From: Erysipelothrix sp.
Lineage (GTDB): Bacteria > Bacillota_I > Bacilli_A > Erysipelotrichales > Erysipelotrichaceae
Assembly: GCA_018335655.1 (NCBI GenBank)
Contig: JAGXRX010000043.1
Span: 1 to 46,537, forward strand
Length of the DNA: 46,537 nt
Reading direction: 5' to 3'
Positions within the stretch are counted from its first letter, which is position 1, and each line of letters begins with the position of its first letter. This document shows positions 33,126-41,735 of the stretch, in pieces. The notes beneath the pieces were generated by a model. The model was not told the DNA's origin. It did not search any database and saw only the letters and a list, made by a program, of their open reading frames with translations. The position numbers were made by a program, and so were the translations under genes.

Positions 33126-33152
33126 CATTATCCACCTTGCAGGTGGATAATG
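33126..33152 (+). other. Strong hairpin without a T-run
   Basis: Twelve-pair stem CATTATCCACCT / AGGTGGATAATG with a 3-nt loop, between the MFS and VOC genes. No poly-T follows, so it could be a mRNA stabiliser, a partial terminator or a processing site. Confidence 0.6.
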
Positions 33153-33170
33153 TTGTCTATGGAGGAAACT

Positions 33171-33971
33171 ATGCATCCATATCACAATACTAAACAACTC
33201 ATACCGACACAAATCCATTTGAATGTTAAGAATATTCAAAGGATGACTACTTTCTACAACGATACCTTAGGTTTGTTTATGCATGAGCAAAATACTGAAT
33301 CTGTCATATTAGGATCACATGAGCATGCATTTTTAGTGCTTCATCATACACCAGATTACTTAAGCGTAAGTAACTATGAAAGTCATTTATATCATTTTGC
33401 AATCTTAGTTAATGAGCCTTATCAGTTGGCTCATATCCTACAACATCTTGTCTCTAAACAATATCCAATCGATGGAGCATCAGATCATCAGATTTCACAT
33501 GCTGTATATTTAACAGATCCTGAAGGAAATGGAATTGAACTTGCATATGATCGTGATGAGTCCTACTGGCCACGCATTGATAGCCAATTACTAGATGGCC
33601 AAGCAATGATCAAACCATTTGATGCTGACTTGTATTTGCATATGAAATATCCTAAAGATGAAGTGTGGCATAATCATGCAGTGCTAGGACATGTTCATTT
33701 TCACTCACATGATTTAGATGCTACAGATGCTTTTATGATTAATACATTATCTTATACACTTACCATGAATCTTAATAAACAAGCTCTATTCTATAGTGTT
33801 CATGATTATCATCATCACCTTGGTTTTAATCGATGGGGTAACTTTAGAGTTCCACTTGAAGACAATAAACTAGGCATTAGAAAATTAGTCTTTGAGAGTT
33901 CTAATATTAAAGAAGATAAAACACTCACTGATCCTAATGGTTTTGTGTTTGAGTTAAAAAAGGTTAGATAA
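33171..33971 (+). CDS. VOC-family protein, CatE-like dioxygenase/glyoxalase
   Basis: 266 aa with two VOC modules, each beta-alpha-beta-beta-beta. Module 1 (about residues 8-125) starts with THIHLNV-like TQIHLNVKNIQRMTTFYNDT; DPEGNGIELAY carries a metal-ligand Glu. Module 2 (about 160-266) has LGHVHFHSHDLDATDAF and DPNGFVFELK. Size and layout match CatE/YfiE-type catechol 2,3-dioxygenase-like proteins of bacilli. The substrate is uncertain. The ATG at 33171 follows GGAGGAAAC; upstream ATGs fall in the hairpin. Confidence 0.85.
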   Translation: MHPYHNTKQLIPTQIHLNVKNIQRMTTFYNDTLGLFMHEQNTESVILGSHEHAFLVLHHTPDYLSVSNYESHLYHFAILVNEPYQLAHILQHLVSKQYPIDGASDHQISHAVYLTDPEGNGIELAYDRDESYWPRIDSQLLDGQAMIKPFDADLYLHMKYPKDEVWHNHAVLGHVHFHSHDLDATDAFMINTLSYTLTMNLNKQALFYSVHDYHHHLGFNRWGNFRVPLEDNKLGIRKLVFESSNIKEDKTLTDPNGFVFELKKVR

Positions 33972-34031
33972 TCATCACTTATTTATGGACTAATAAAGAA
34001 TTTCAATCCATAAATCAAAGGAGGAATTTCA

Positions 34032-34568
34032 ATGAAGAACCAAAGAAAAGTTGCATTATATATAGCTCAAAGTCTTGATGGGTATATCGCAAGAGAGAAT
34101 AATGATATTAGTTGGTTATCTGTTGTAGAGCGTGATAACGAAGATTATGGGTACGATGATTTTGTTAAGACGGTTGATACTGTATTCATGGGTAGAAAAA
34201 CTTATGACAAAGTATTGTCATTTGGTATCGAATTTCCACACAAAGGAAGAAGGTGCTATGTGCTTTCAAAAAAACTGACAGGGGCAGATGAAAATGTCCA
34301 GTTTTTCAATGGTAATATTGTCGATTTAGTTACCAAGATTAAAAATGAAGAAGGCAAAGATATTTTTATTGATGGTGGCTCTGAAGTAGTAAGAGAGTTT
34401 AGACAACATGATTTAATTGATGAATATGTAATCTCAATTATCCCAATTCTATTAGGAAAAGGAATAAGATTATTTAGTGAAACTGATTCAGAAAACAATC
34501 TAAAATTAGTTGATAGTAAAACATTTGATTCTGGATTGGTACAGTTAAAATACGAGAGAGTGAAATAG
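34032..34568 (+). CDS. Dihydrofolate reductase-family protein (RibD C-terminal-like)
   Basis: 178 aa. Motifs: VALYIAQSLDGYIARENNDISWL at the start (shown in part: AQSLDGYIA), FMGRKTYDKVLSFG, VLSKKL, FIDGGSEVVREF and IIPILLGKGIRLF, which are the landmarks of the YwjB/YyaP group of NADPH-dependent reductases. True folate reductase activity is unlikely without the FolA active-site pattern; the substrate is unknown. AAGGAGGAATTTC is an excellent ribosome-binding site. Confidence 0.88.
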   Translation: MKNQRKVALYIAQSLDGYIARENNDISWLSVVERDNEDYGYDDFVKTVDTVFMGRKTYDKVLSFGIEFPHKGRRCYVLSKKLTGADENVQFFNGNIVDLVTKIKNEEGKDIFIDGGSEVVREFRQHDLIDEYVISIIPILLGKGIRLFSETDSENNLKLVDSKTFDSGLVQLKYERVK

Positions 34569-34695
34569 TAAAGACTTGTTAAGAAACTAGTTTGATTTTG
34601 ATAAAAAGTACTTATCCAAAATGATGAATCTAACTAGAATAATAGATAAATAAAATCTCAATTGACATAATAATAATGATTCATTCATTAAAATA

Positions 34696-34725
34696 ACCTC
34701 TTTCAAATGACAAAGAGGTTTTTAT
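34696..34725 (+). terminator. Intrinsic terminator
   Basis: Nine-pair stem AACCTCTTT / AAAGAGGTT with an 8-nt loop and a T-run. It lies about 130 nt after the DHFR-family gene; a TTGACA stands about 30 nt before it without a clear -10 box. Confidence 0.8.
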
Positions 34726-34784
34726 ATCTACACATTATAGAAATTTAAATAGAATACAGCAGCTTAATAAAGGATAAGATAAGA

Positions 34785-34810
34785 AAAAATGTGCCCGAAG
34801 GCACATTTTA
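34785..34810. terminator. Terminator of the helicase gene
   Basis: Ten-pair stem AAAATGTGCC / GGCACATTTT, loop CGAA. On the minus strand it is followed by T-rich sequence. It overlaps the last codon region of the helicase. Confidence 0.85.
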
Positions 34811-36358
34811 CGCTTGTATTGAAATAAAGATGTTTTGCTTAGGAAGCATACGCTTTAATCGTTTGATTTGACCAAAGTCTACGCTAGAAGCAAAGTTGAT
34901 AGTTGTTGAATCAGATTCAACGGTGATATCACCAATATAACGTTGGTGAATTCCACATAAGTCAGTTGCTGACTTAACAAGTTTGCTAGGATTAATACCT
35001 TGCTTACGTCCGACATTAAGTGAGTAAGTTTTGAAGCTTCCTTCACGTGCCATTTTAAGTGGTTTAAGTGCTGTTAATTGTTGTTTGCTAGCCATGTGAG
35101 TTAATAACTCAGCAATTAAAGTTTCTGGGTGATCGTAGTTAACTAGAAGTGCTTGCGCAAGATCTAGCATACCTGACTTCATTTCCAAAGACTGTAATTT
35201 ATCCATAATTGAAGAAGTAGCTAAGAAATCTAGTTCTTCTTGTGTAGGATAAGGCATATTAGCAACTGTTAGTTTTTGAGTTTGAATTAATCGAGCCCAT
35301 GAACGACGTTGTTTAGGTGAAATTAATGTGATCGCTGTTCCACTTGCACTTGCACGACCAGTACGACCAATACGGTGAATATAATATTCATCATCTTGAG
35401 GTAAGTCGTAGTTAATGACCATGTCTAAATGGTTAACATCAATACCACGAGCAGCAACATCTGTTGCGATCATAATTTTGATATGGCCTAATTTAAACTT
35501 AGACATAATTGAAGTACGCATATCTTGTTTCATGTCACCATGTAATGCAGCAACACTAAATCCAGCTTTATTCATAATATCAAGTAAATCATCAACCATT
35601 TTCTTTGTGTTCGCAAAGACAAGTGCTTGATTAGGCTTATACATCATGATTAGTTGAACAAGTAGTTCGTCTTTATGCTCACTTTGTACTTCATAAACAA
35701 GTTGTTCAATGTTAGACACTGTACGTGTGCTCTTCTCAATTTGAATATGTCTTGGGCTAACTTGGTATTGTTTTGTAATATCAAGGATTGCTTTAGGCAT
35801 AGTTGCTGAGAATAAAGATGTTTGTCTCTTTTTAGGAAGTTCTTTAAGAATATCTTCAAGTTCTTCTTTAAATCCCATTTGAAGCATTTCATCTGCTTCA
35901 TCAAGTACTAAGAAACGAGTGTTTTCAAAACGTAATGTTTTACGACGCATATGGTCTAAAATACGTCCTGGTGTCCCTACAACAATATCAACGCCGCCTT
36001 TTAATTGAAAGATTTGCGTTGAAATCGGTTGTCCGCCATAGATGGTGACGGTTTTAACGCCTTCCATGTATTTGGAGAACAAACGGATTTGGGTAGTGAT
36101 CTGTATGGCCAATTCACGGGTTGGACATAAGATAAGTGCCTGAGGCAACCTTTTATCATTTGTTGTTTGGAGCATCGATAAGATAGGCAGCACGAATGCA
36201 GCAGTCTTCCCAGTTCCAGTATGTGATTGTCCAATGATATCTAAACCATCTAACATCAATGGAATAGCTTGAGCTTGGATGTCTGTGGTTTCTGTGAATT
36301 GTGCGTCCTCGATGGCGCGTAAAATATTTGGATGCAATGCTAATTGATTAAAATTCAT
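34808..36358 (-). CDS. DEAD-box RNA helicase with C-terminal DbpA-type RNA-binding domain
   Basis: 516 aa. RecA1 with Q-motif region ADIQAQAIP-like DIQAQAIPLML, Walker A HTGTGKT, PTRELAIQI, VLDEADEML and SATMP; RecA2 with ATDVAARGIDV and HRIGRTGRA; then a linker and a C-terminal domain (about residues 440-515; KTYSLNVGRKQGINPSKLV) of the DbpA/CsdA RRM-like type. It unwinds RNA during ribosome assembly or RNA decay. Whether it is the CshA, CsdA or DbpA equivalent cannot be told. The start at 36358 follows AAAAGAGAAATT; the longer frame upstream overlaps the promoter. Confidence 0.94.
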   Translation of the reverse strand: MNFNQLALHPNILRAIEDAQFTETTDIQAQAIPLMLDGLDIIGQSHTGTGKTAAFVLPILSMLQTTNDKRLPQALILCPTRELAIQITTQIRLFSKYMEGVKTVTIYGGQPISTQIFQLKGGVDIVVGTPGRILDHMRRKTLRFENTRFLVLDEADEMLQMGFKEELEDILKELPKKRQTSLFSATMPKAILDITKQYQVSPRHIQIEKSTRTVSNIEQLVYEVQSEHKDELLVQLIMMYKPNQALVFANTKKMVDDLLDIMNKAGFSVAALHGDMKQDMRTSIMSKFKLGHIKIMIATDVAARGIDVNHLDMVINYDLPQDDEYYIHRIGRTGRASASGTAITLISPKQRRSWARLIQTQKLTVANMPYPTQEELDFLATSSIMDKLQSLEMKSGMLDLAQALLVNYDHPETLIAELLTHMASKQQLTALKPLKMAREGSFKTYSLNVGRKQGINPSKLVKSATDLCGIHQRYIGDITVESDSTTINFASSVDFGQIKRLKRMLPKQNIFISIQA

Positions 36359-36391
36359 AATTTCTCTTTTCCGTGAATAGACACTTGTAGT

Positions 36392-36422
36392 AGTATAGCA
36401 CACATGGGGGGGCACAATGCAA
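36392..36422 (-). promoter_or_regulatory. Candidate promoter of the helicase gene, with G7 tract in the spacer
   Basis: On the minus strand: weak -35 TTGCAT, 19-nt spacer containing a run of seven C (G at 36406-36412), -10 TATACT. The spacer is two bases over the optimum. Confidence 0.4.
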
Positions 36423-36452
36423 GAACTTTCTCTTTTTTGAAGATGAAAACAC

Positions 36453-36480
36453 TTGAAATATATGTGTAATCGTTTACAAT
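36453..36480 (+). promoter_or_regulatory. Promoter of the short peptide unit
   Basis: -35 TTGAAA, 16-nt spacer, -10 TACAAT; predicted transcript start about 36487. Confidence 0.65.
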
Positions 36481-36510
36481 ATATCTATAAGCAGAAAGGC
36501 GGTGATGTCC

Positions 36511-36591
36511 ATGAGACGGATCGAAACAACGATTGCTCTTTCTCTTGTGGCAAAAATCTTACGCCTGCAAAAAATAAACACACACTTTTAA
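36511..36591 (+). CDS. Short cationic peptide, 26 aa (28 aa from the earlier ATG)
   Basis: Reads MRRIETTIALSLVAKILRLQ and six more residues; basic ends and an amphipathic middle. AAAGGCGGTGA lies just before it; the second ATG (36511) has better spacing than the one at 36505. The stop is the first base pair of an intrinsic terminator, and a promoter stands upstream, so promoter, peptide and terminator form one compact unit of about 130 nt. It may be a regulatory leader peptide for the ankyrin/EF-G-like operon, a small toxin or a free small protein. No homologue is recognised. Confidence 0.5.
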   Translation: MRRIETTIALSLVAKILRLQKINTHF

Positions 36592-36618
36592 GATGGACTA
36601 GGAATGTCCATCTTTTTT
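36590..36618 (+). terminator. Intrinsic terminator/attenuator after the short peptide
   Basis: Nine-pair stem AAGATGGAC / GTCCATCTT, loop TAGGAAT, T-run. It stands about 30 nt before the ankyrin gene. Its right arm shares ATGTCCAT with the peptide start region (36505-36512), so the left arm could pair with either. Confidence 0.8.
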
Positions 36619-36647
36619 GTTAAGTTTGAACTATAGGAGGTAAAAAC

Positions 36648-37316
36648 ATGGATCAAACAAACAAGTTATTCTTCGACGCTGCCGCAAACGGTGATATCAG
36701 CACAGTAAGTGCTATGGTGTCTAAGGGTGCAGATGTCAATGTACTCAACGGCGAAGGTCGTAGTGCTCTCATGCGTGCTGCTAAGCGTGGACATGAGAAT
36801 GTCGTTGTCTTTTTGCTAAGTCACGGGGCTAACGTGAATGCAAAAGACATTAATGGTAAGACTGCTATTATGGGTGCAGCAAAGAAAGGTCATTTAGATC
36901 TCGTTCGTAGAATGGTGGATTTAGGGGCAGATGTGAATGCAGCTGACAATAAAGGAAGAACAGCCTTAATGCGTGCAGCATTTTTAGGACAGCTCAACGT
37001 GGTAGATTACTTAATTAAAAAAGGTGCAAATGTAGACACCCAAGATGAAATGGGAAGAACAGCTCTTATGGAAGCATGTCTTGCTTACAAAGTAGAAGTC
37101 ATTCAATCGCTTCTTGAAAGTGGAGCAGATGTTAATCTTCAAGATAAAATTGGATGCACGGCTTTAATGCGCGCAAGTTATTCAGGTTATATCGAACTAG
37201 TGACTCACTTACTTAAACATGGTGCAGATAAAGAAGTCGTTGACCATGATGGAAATAAAGCGATTCATTATGTAAGAGAACACAGTTTTGCGGAATTAAA
37301 ACCGCTATTGAAATAA
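36648..37316 (+). CDS. Ankyrin-repeat protein
   Basis: 222 aa made almost wholly of ankyrin repeats: about six units of 33 residues, each with GADVN/GANVN turns followed by G-x-(S/T)-A-(L/I)-M-x-A. Most units have LMRAA where the standard repeat has LHxAA. No signal peptide, membrane helix or enzyme domain is seen, so it is probably a cytosolic protein-binding scaffold. AGGAGG precedes the ATG. The EF-G-like gene begins 9 nt after its stop, so the two are co-transcribed and the protein may act on translation; the latter is inference. Confidence 0.92.
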   Translation: MDQTNKLFFDAAANGDISTVSAMVSKGADVNVLNGEGRSALMRAAKRGHENVVVFLLSHGANVNAKDINGKTAIMGAAKKGHLDLVRRMVDLGADVNAADNKGRTALMRAAFLGQLNVVDYLIKKGANVDTQDEMGRTALMEACLAYKVEVIQSLLESGADVNLQDKIGCTALMRASYSGYIELVTHLLKHGADKEVVDHDGNKAIHYVREHSFAELKPLLK

Positions 37317-37325
37317 GGAGAACCC

Positions 37326-39401
37326 ATGAGAGACTATCAATCTTTTGAAGTAAGAAACGTTGTGACGCTTGGTCACTCAGGATCAGGAAAAACAACTTTA
37401 GTTGAAAGTATGCTCTTGCATACAAAAGCAATCGATCGTATTGGGAAAACCGTAGATGGTAACTCAGTACTTGACTATGACAGTGAAGAAATTAAACGTG
37501 GAGTTTCAGTTTTTACAGCATTAGCACCGATTGAAGTTCGTAATACAAAAATCAACATGCTTGATACTCCAGGTTATCTTGATTATATTGGAGAAGCTAC
37601 AGCGGGTCTTGCGGTTGCAGATAATGCGTTAATTGTTGTAAGTGCAAAAGAAGGTGTTCAAAGTGGAACATTAACAGCATATAAGAAAGCAAAAGATCGC
37701 AAACTTCCTACTATTTTCTTTGTGAATAAACTTGATGAAGAAAATACTTCCTTTGATCAAACTTATGATCAATTAAGAGAAGCGTTTGGAAAAGCAGTCA
37801 TTGCTTTTGAACTTCCAATCATGGAAAATGGCCAAATCGTTGGATCAATTAACGTATTAAAAAACAAAGCTTGGTTTATTCAAGATCGCGAAAACGCAAA
37901 ACCTGTTCCAGAGGCTTATGTTGAACGTGTTAATGAACTAAAAGACCAAATTAGTGAAGCTGTTGCGATGAGTGACGATGCTCTAATGGAAAAATTCTTT
38001 GAAGGTGAAGCATTCACAGATGCTGAGATTTTAAAAGGTGTAAGACTTGGTGTTAGAAGTGGTGAAATCTTACCTGTTTATTCTGGATCTGCCATGAAAG
38101 TTATTGGTGTAGAACGTCTACTTGAGCTTATTGTTGATTACTTCCCAACGTATGCTGAAAAAGGATATGTGGAAGCTAAGGATGAAAAAGGTCAAGTTGT
38201 TCAACTACAAACCTCAGAAACTGAAACTTTCAGTGCTAAAATATTCAAAACAATTGTCGATCCATTCGTAGGTAGAATTTCATTTATCAAAGTAATGAGT
38301 GGAGTTCTCACTTCAGATTCAATGGTGTTCAATGCTCAAAAGGACAAACAAGAAAAAATTAACCAACTATTCTTGATTAAAGGTAAGAACCAAATTGGTG
38401 TTGGGAAATTATTCGCTGGTGATATTGGAACCGTTGTAAAACTGCAAATTAGTGAAACCAATGACACTCTATGTGCTAAATCAAGAATCGTTACCTTTGA
38501 TCCTATCGAATTCGTTCAACCGATGCTAGGTGTCGCAGTTTGGCCAAAAACCAAACTTGATGAAGACAAACTATCAACATCAATTCAACGATTACTTGAA
38601 GAAGATCCAACACTTCGTATGGATAAGAATGCTGAAACTCATGAATTATGTTTATACGGTGTGGGTGATCAACATATCGATATGATTATTTCGAAACTTA
38701 AAGCTAAATATAAAGTTGAAGTCGATCTTACAGAACCAAAAGTTCCATATCGTGAAACAATCCTTGGTACAGTGACAGCTGAAGGGAAACATAAGAAACA
38801 ATCAGGTGGTGCAGGACAATTCGGTCATGTATTCATTACATTTGAACCAAGTGAATCATCAGAAATGGTATTCGAAGAAAAAGTCTTTGGTGGAGCAGTT
38901 CCTCGCCAATACTTCCCAGCTGTTGAAGCAGGACTTCGTGAAGCAATGGTTCGTGGTGTATTAGCAGGATATAAAGTTGTGGGTGTTAAGGCTACACTTG
39001 TTGATGGCAAATACCATGATGTTGACTCAAAAGAAATTGCATTCAAACAAGCTGCGAAATTAGCATATCGCGCAGGTATGCCACAAGCAAAACCAGTATT
39101 ACTAGAACCTATTGTTAAGGTTGCAGTGACCGTACCTGAAGAATATACAGGAACTGTAATTGGCGACTTGAATAAACGCCGTGGAATTATCCTAGGAATG
39201 GAAATGATTTCAGATAATGAACAATTAGTAAGTGCTGAAGTGCCAATGACTGAAATGATGCGCTATCCAACTGAGCTTAGAAGTTTCACTCAGGGCCGTG
39301 GTAGTTTCGTTCAAGAATTTGATCGCTATGAAGTCGCACCTCCTCCAATTGCTCAAAAAGTTATTGAAGCTGCTGTTAAACATACTGAAGACGACGAATA
39401 A
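37326..39401 (+). CDS. EF-G-like translational GTPase
   Basis: 691 aa with all EF-G domains. The G domain has a P-loop GHSGSGKTTLVE instead of the AHIDAGKTTTTE of canonical FusA, then LDTPGYLDYIGE and FVNKLDEE. Domain II starts near residue 300 and domains III to V include KQSGGAGQFGHVFITFEP and a C-terminal part with GRGSFVQEFDRYE. These features fit the second EF-G branch (EF-G2/EF-G-like), whose role is not settled and which often lacks normal translocation activity. Canonical fusA would usually sit with rpsL/rpsG, which are not here. It follows an ankyrin gene. Ribosome-binding site TAAGGAGAAC. Confidence 0.92.
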   Translation: MRDYQSFEVRNVVTLGHSGSGKTTLVESMLLHTKAIDRIGKTVDGNSVLDYDSEEIKRGVSVFTALAPIEVRNTKINMLDTPGYLDYIGEATAGLAVADNALIVVSAKEGVQSGTLTAYKKAKDRKLPTIFFVNKLDEENTSFDQTYDQLREAFGKAVIAFELPIMENGQIVGSINVLKNKAWFIQDRENAKPVPEAYVERVNELKDQISEAVAMSDDALMEKFFEGEAFTDAEILKGVRLGVRSGEILPVYSGSAMKVIGVERLLELIVDYFPTYAEKGYVEAKDEKGQVVQLQTSETETFSAKIFKTIVDPFVGRISFIKVMSGVLTSDSMVFNAQKDKQEKINQLFLIKGKNQIGVGKLFAGDIGTVVKLQISETNDTLCAKSRIVTFDPIEFVQPMLGVAVWPKTKLDEDKLSTSIQRLLEEDPTLRMDKNAETHELCLYGVGDQHIDMIISKLKAKYKVEVDLTEPKVPYRETILGTVTAEGKHKKQSGGAGQFGHVFITFEPSESSEMVFEEKVFGGAVPRQYFPAVEAGLREAMVRGVLAGYKVVGVKATLVDGKYHDVDSKEIAFKQAAKLAYRAGMPQAKPVLLEPIVKVAVTVPEEYTGTVIGDLNKRRGIILGMEMISDNEQLVSAEVPMTEMMRYPTELRSFTQGRGSFVQEFDRYEVAPPPIAQKVIEAAVKHTEDDE

Positions 39402-39402
39402 C

Positions 39403-39437
39403 AAAAATGCCTTCCTCAATGAGGAAGGCATTTATAA
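39403..39437. terminator. Bidirectional terminator
   Basis: Thirteen-pair stem AAATGCCTTCCTC / GAGGAAGGCATTT, loop AAT, between the EF-G-like gene and convergent sodA. Confidence 0.85.
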
Positions 39438-39452
39438 TATATATAGTAATTA

Positions 39453-40064
39453 TTATGCTGCGTCGAAGTTTTTCGCAACAACATCCCAGTTAACAACGTT
39501 AAACCAAGTTGTTAAGTAATCAGGACGACGGTTTTGGAATTTTAAATAATAAGCATGTTCCCAAACGTCAACACCTAAGATTGGTGTTAGTCCATCAGTT
39601 ACAGGATTATCTTGGTTTGGTGTAGATACAACTTTTAATGCTTTGTTTGCATCAACAACTAACCAAGCCCAACCTGAACCAAATCGAGTTTTGCCTGCAG
39701 TAGAGATTGCTTCTTTTAAAGCATCAACACTACCGAAAGCTGAATTAATGGCTTCAAGAAGTTTTCCACTTGGAGCATTTGCTCCACCTGGTGTCATGAC
39801 TTCCCAAAAGTGAGAGTGATTAAGATGACCGCCACCATTGTTTCTTACTGCTCCACGGATATCCTCAGGAACATCATTTAAATTCTTAATTAAATCAACG
39901 AGTGGTGTTTCAAATAGTGCTGGGTGTTTATCAAGAGCTGCATTCAAATTATCGACATATGCTTGATGATGTTTAGAATGGTGAATCGTCATAGTTTGCG
40001 TATCAATATGTGGTTCGAGTGCTTCGTAGCCATATCCTAACGCAGGTAAATTGTGTTTTGACAT
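39453..40064 (-). CDS. sodA: Superoxide dismutase (Mn/Fe)
   Basis: 203-aa Mn/Fe superoxide dismutase, cytosolic. Metal ligands: His in [17 protein letters not shown], His in [16 protein letters not shown], and Asp/His in [20 protein letters not shown]. Overall length and the GGANAPSG loop are standard. Metal choice cannot be read reliably by eye. AAAGGAGAATAT precedes the ATG and a good promoter lies upstream. The gene forms a single unit. Confidence 0.97.
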   Translation of the reverse strand: MSKHNLPALGYGYEALEPHIDTQTMTIHHSKHHQAYVDNLNAALDKHPALFETPLVDLIKNLNDVPEDIRGAVRNNGGGHLNHSHFWEVMTPGGANAPSGKLLEAINSAFGSVDALKEAISTAGKTRFGSGWAWLVVDANKALKVVSTPNQDNPVTDGLTPILGVDVWEHAYYLKFQNRRPDYLTTWFNVVNWDVVAKNFDAA

Positions 40065-40091
40065 TTATATTCTCCTTTTGTTTCTTATCTA

Positions 40092-40120
40092 ACCATACCA
40101 AAATTTGCATGATTTTTCAA
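40092..40120 (-). promoter_or_regulatory. Promoter of sodA
   Basis: On the minus strand: -35 TTGAAA, 17-nt spacer, -10 TATGGT. Confidence 0.65.
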
Positions 40121-40133
40121 TGCATGTGCAAGT

Positions 40134-41615
40134 CTACAGATTGTATAGAGCGCTGTATTTAGCAATCAAACCATCAACATAGCTTTGAGCTGTGAAAGGT
40201 TTTTTACATACTTTTTGAATTAAATCTTTACCATTATATAAGCCACCATATTGGTGAATATTATCTTTTAGCCAAGCTTTAATAACTTTAAAATTATTAT
40301 TAAGTAGAGCTTCTTCAACATTAATGACTTCACTCATGGCATCAAAGAACATAGCACCATAAGCACTTCCTAAAGCATAAGTTGGGAAGTATCCAAATGC
40401 AGCACCACTCCAATGAACATCTTGAAGTACTCCTTGATCATCACTTGGGACATCCAACGCTAAGTATTCTTTAAACTTCTTGTTCCAAACTAAAGGAAGA
40501 TCATTAACACTTAGTGTACCTTCAAATAGTGCCTTCTCTAGTTCATAGCGGAGCATGACATGAAGAGGATAAGTAAGTTCATCGGCTTCAACACGAATCA
40601 GTGATTGTTCAACATAGTTAATACCAAAGATAAACTCATCAAGTGAGACATCTTTTAGTGCAGACACTATTGTTTGAACATGCTCATAATGAGGTTTCCA
40701 GAAGACTTTTGTCTTTCCAACAAGATTCTCAAGCAAACGAGATTGTGACTCATGAAGTCCATAAGTCATTGATTGAGATACGGTTAATCCTTCAAATGCA
40801 GGATTGACTTGACCATTATAAGTTGCATGACCGACTTCATGAATAAATGCGAAAATACTTGAAGTCATTTGATTAGTAAGATAGCGTACAGTTACTCGAT
40901 TATCGTGAGCACTGAAATGAGATGAGAATGGGTGAATGCTCTTAGCGATTGCACCTGTCTCTAAGCTATAGTCTAACACCGGTGCAAGATAATCAATAAG
41001 ACGACGTTGTTCATCTTCACTAACTGTTGCACTTAAGAAAGCAGGAGCGGGAAGTTTTGAGTCCAACACCTTAGCAATAAATGGAACAAGTTTCTCTTTT
41101 ACTTCTTTAAAGAATGCATCATAGTCAGATATTCTCATTCCTTCTTCAAAATCATCAAGAAGCTGTTCATATACACTTAGTGATGAATCACGATACGATA
41201 TAATTAGCTTAGTCATTTCAATGAGTTTTTGAAGATAAGGTTTAAACATCGCATAATCATTTTTAGCTTTTGCCTGTTCCCAAACATGTTCAGCTTCACT
41301 TTGAAGTGAAACAAACTCAATATAAGTTTCTTTTGGAACATTGACAACATCTAATATGTTTTTAAGTGATTGGGTGACTTCTTTTCTTTGTACATCATCA
41401 AGTGTTTCTAGTGATGCTTCTTTTAGGATCGAAATTGTCTTCTCATCAGTCATGATTGAGAACATTTCACCAGATAAAATACCCATTTTCTGGGCACGAT
41501 AGGATGCTCCTTGTTTTGGGGCAATAGTAGCTCCATCCCAGTGCAGCGTTGCTAAAGCAAGTTGATAGGCTGCAATCTTAGAACGAAGTGATAAATACTG
41601 TTCATATGCGCTCAT
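40134..41615 (-). CDS. Carboxypeptidase Taq, M32 metallopeptidase
   Basis: 493-aa zinc carboxypeptidase. The HExxH site is in IHEVGHATYNGQVN, and the third ligand Glu in GLHESQSRLLENLVG; TLHWDGATIAPKQGASYRAQ near the N-terminus is the usual M32 start. It removes C-terminal residues, usually not proline. Its length is normal. AAAGGAGAAATTT is the ribosome-binding site. It runs toward sodA with no clear terminator between, so some read-through is likely. Confidence 0.95.
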   Translation of the reverse strand: MSAYEQYLSLRSKIAAYQLALATLHWDGATIAPKQGASYRAQKMGILSGEMFSIMTDEKTISILKEASLETLDDVQRKEVTQSLKNILDVVNVPKETYIEFVSLQSEAEHVWEQAKAKNDYAMFKPYLQKLIEMTKLIISYRDSSLSVYEQLLDDFEEGMRISDYDAFFKEVKEKLVPFIAKVLDSKLPAPAFLSATVSEDEQRRLIDYLAPVLDYSLETGAIAKSIHPFSSHFSAHDNRVTVRYLTNQMTSSIFAFIHEVGHATYNGQVNPAFEGLTVSQSMTYGLHESQSRLLENLVGKTKVFWKPHYEHVQTIVSALKDVSLDEFIFGINYVEQSLIRVEADELTYPLHVMLRYELEKALFEGTLSVNDLPLVWNKKFKEYLALDVPSDDQGVLQDVHWSGAAFGYFPTYALGSAYGAMFFDAMSEVINVEEALLNNNFKVIKAWLKDNIHQYGGLYNGKDLIQKVCKKPFTAQSYVDGLIAKYSALYNL

Positions 41616-41735
41616 AAATTTCTCCTTTGTGGTGTCATTGTATCACATTGATATATTCCTATTGTATAATAACAGAAAGCTATGATTGAGAAGTTTCATC
41701 ATTTACTTTAAAATCATTATATAGAAAGGAAGCTT

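Noticed and set aside
33126-33152. Intrinsic terminator between the MFS and VOC genes
   Set aside because: The stem is strong but no T-run follows, so it is listed only as a hairpin.
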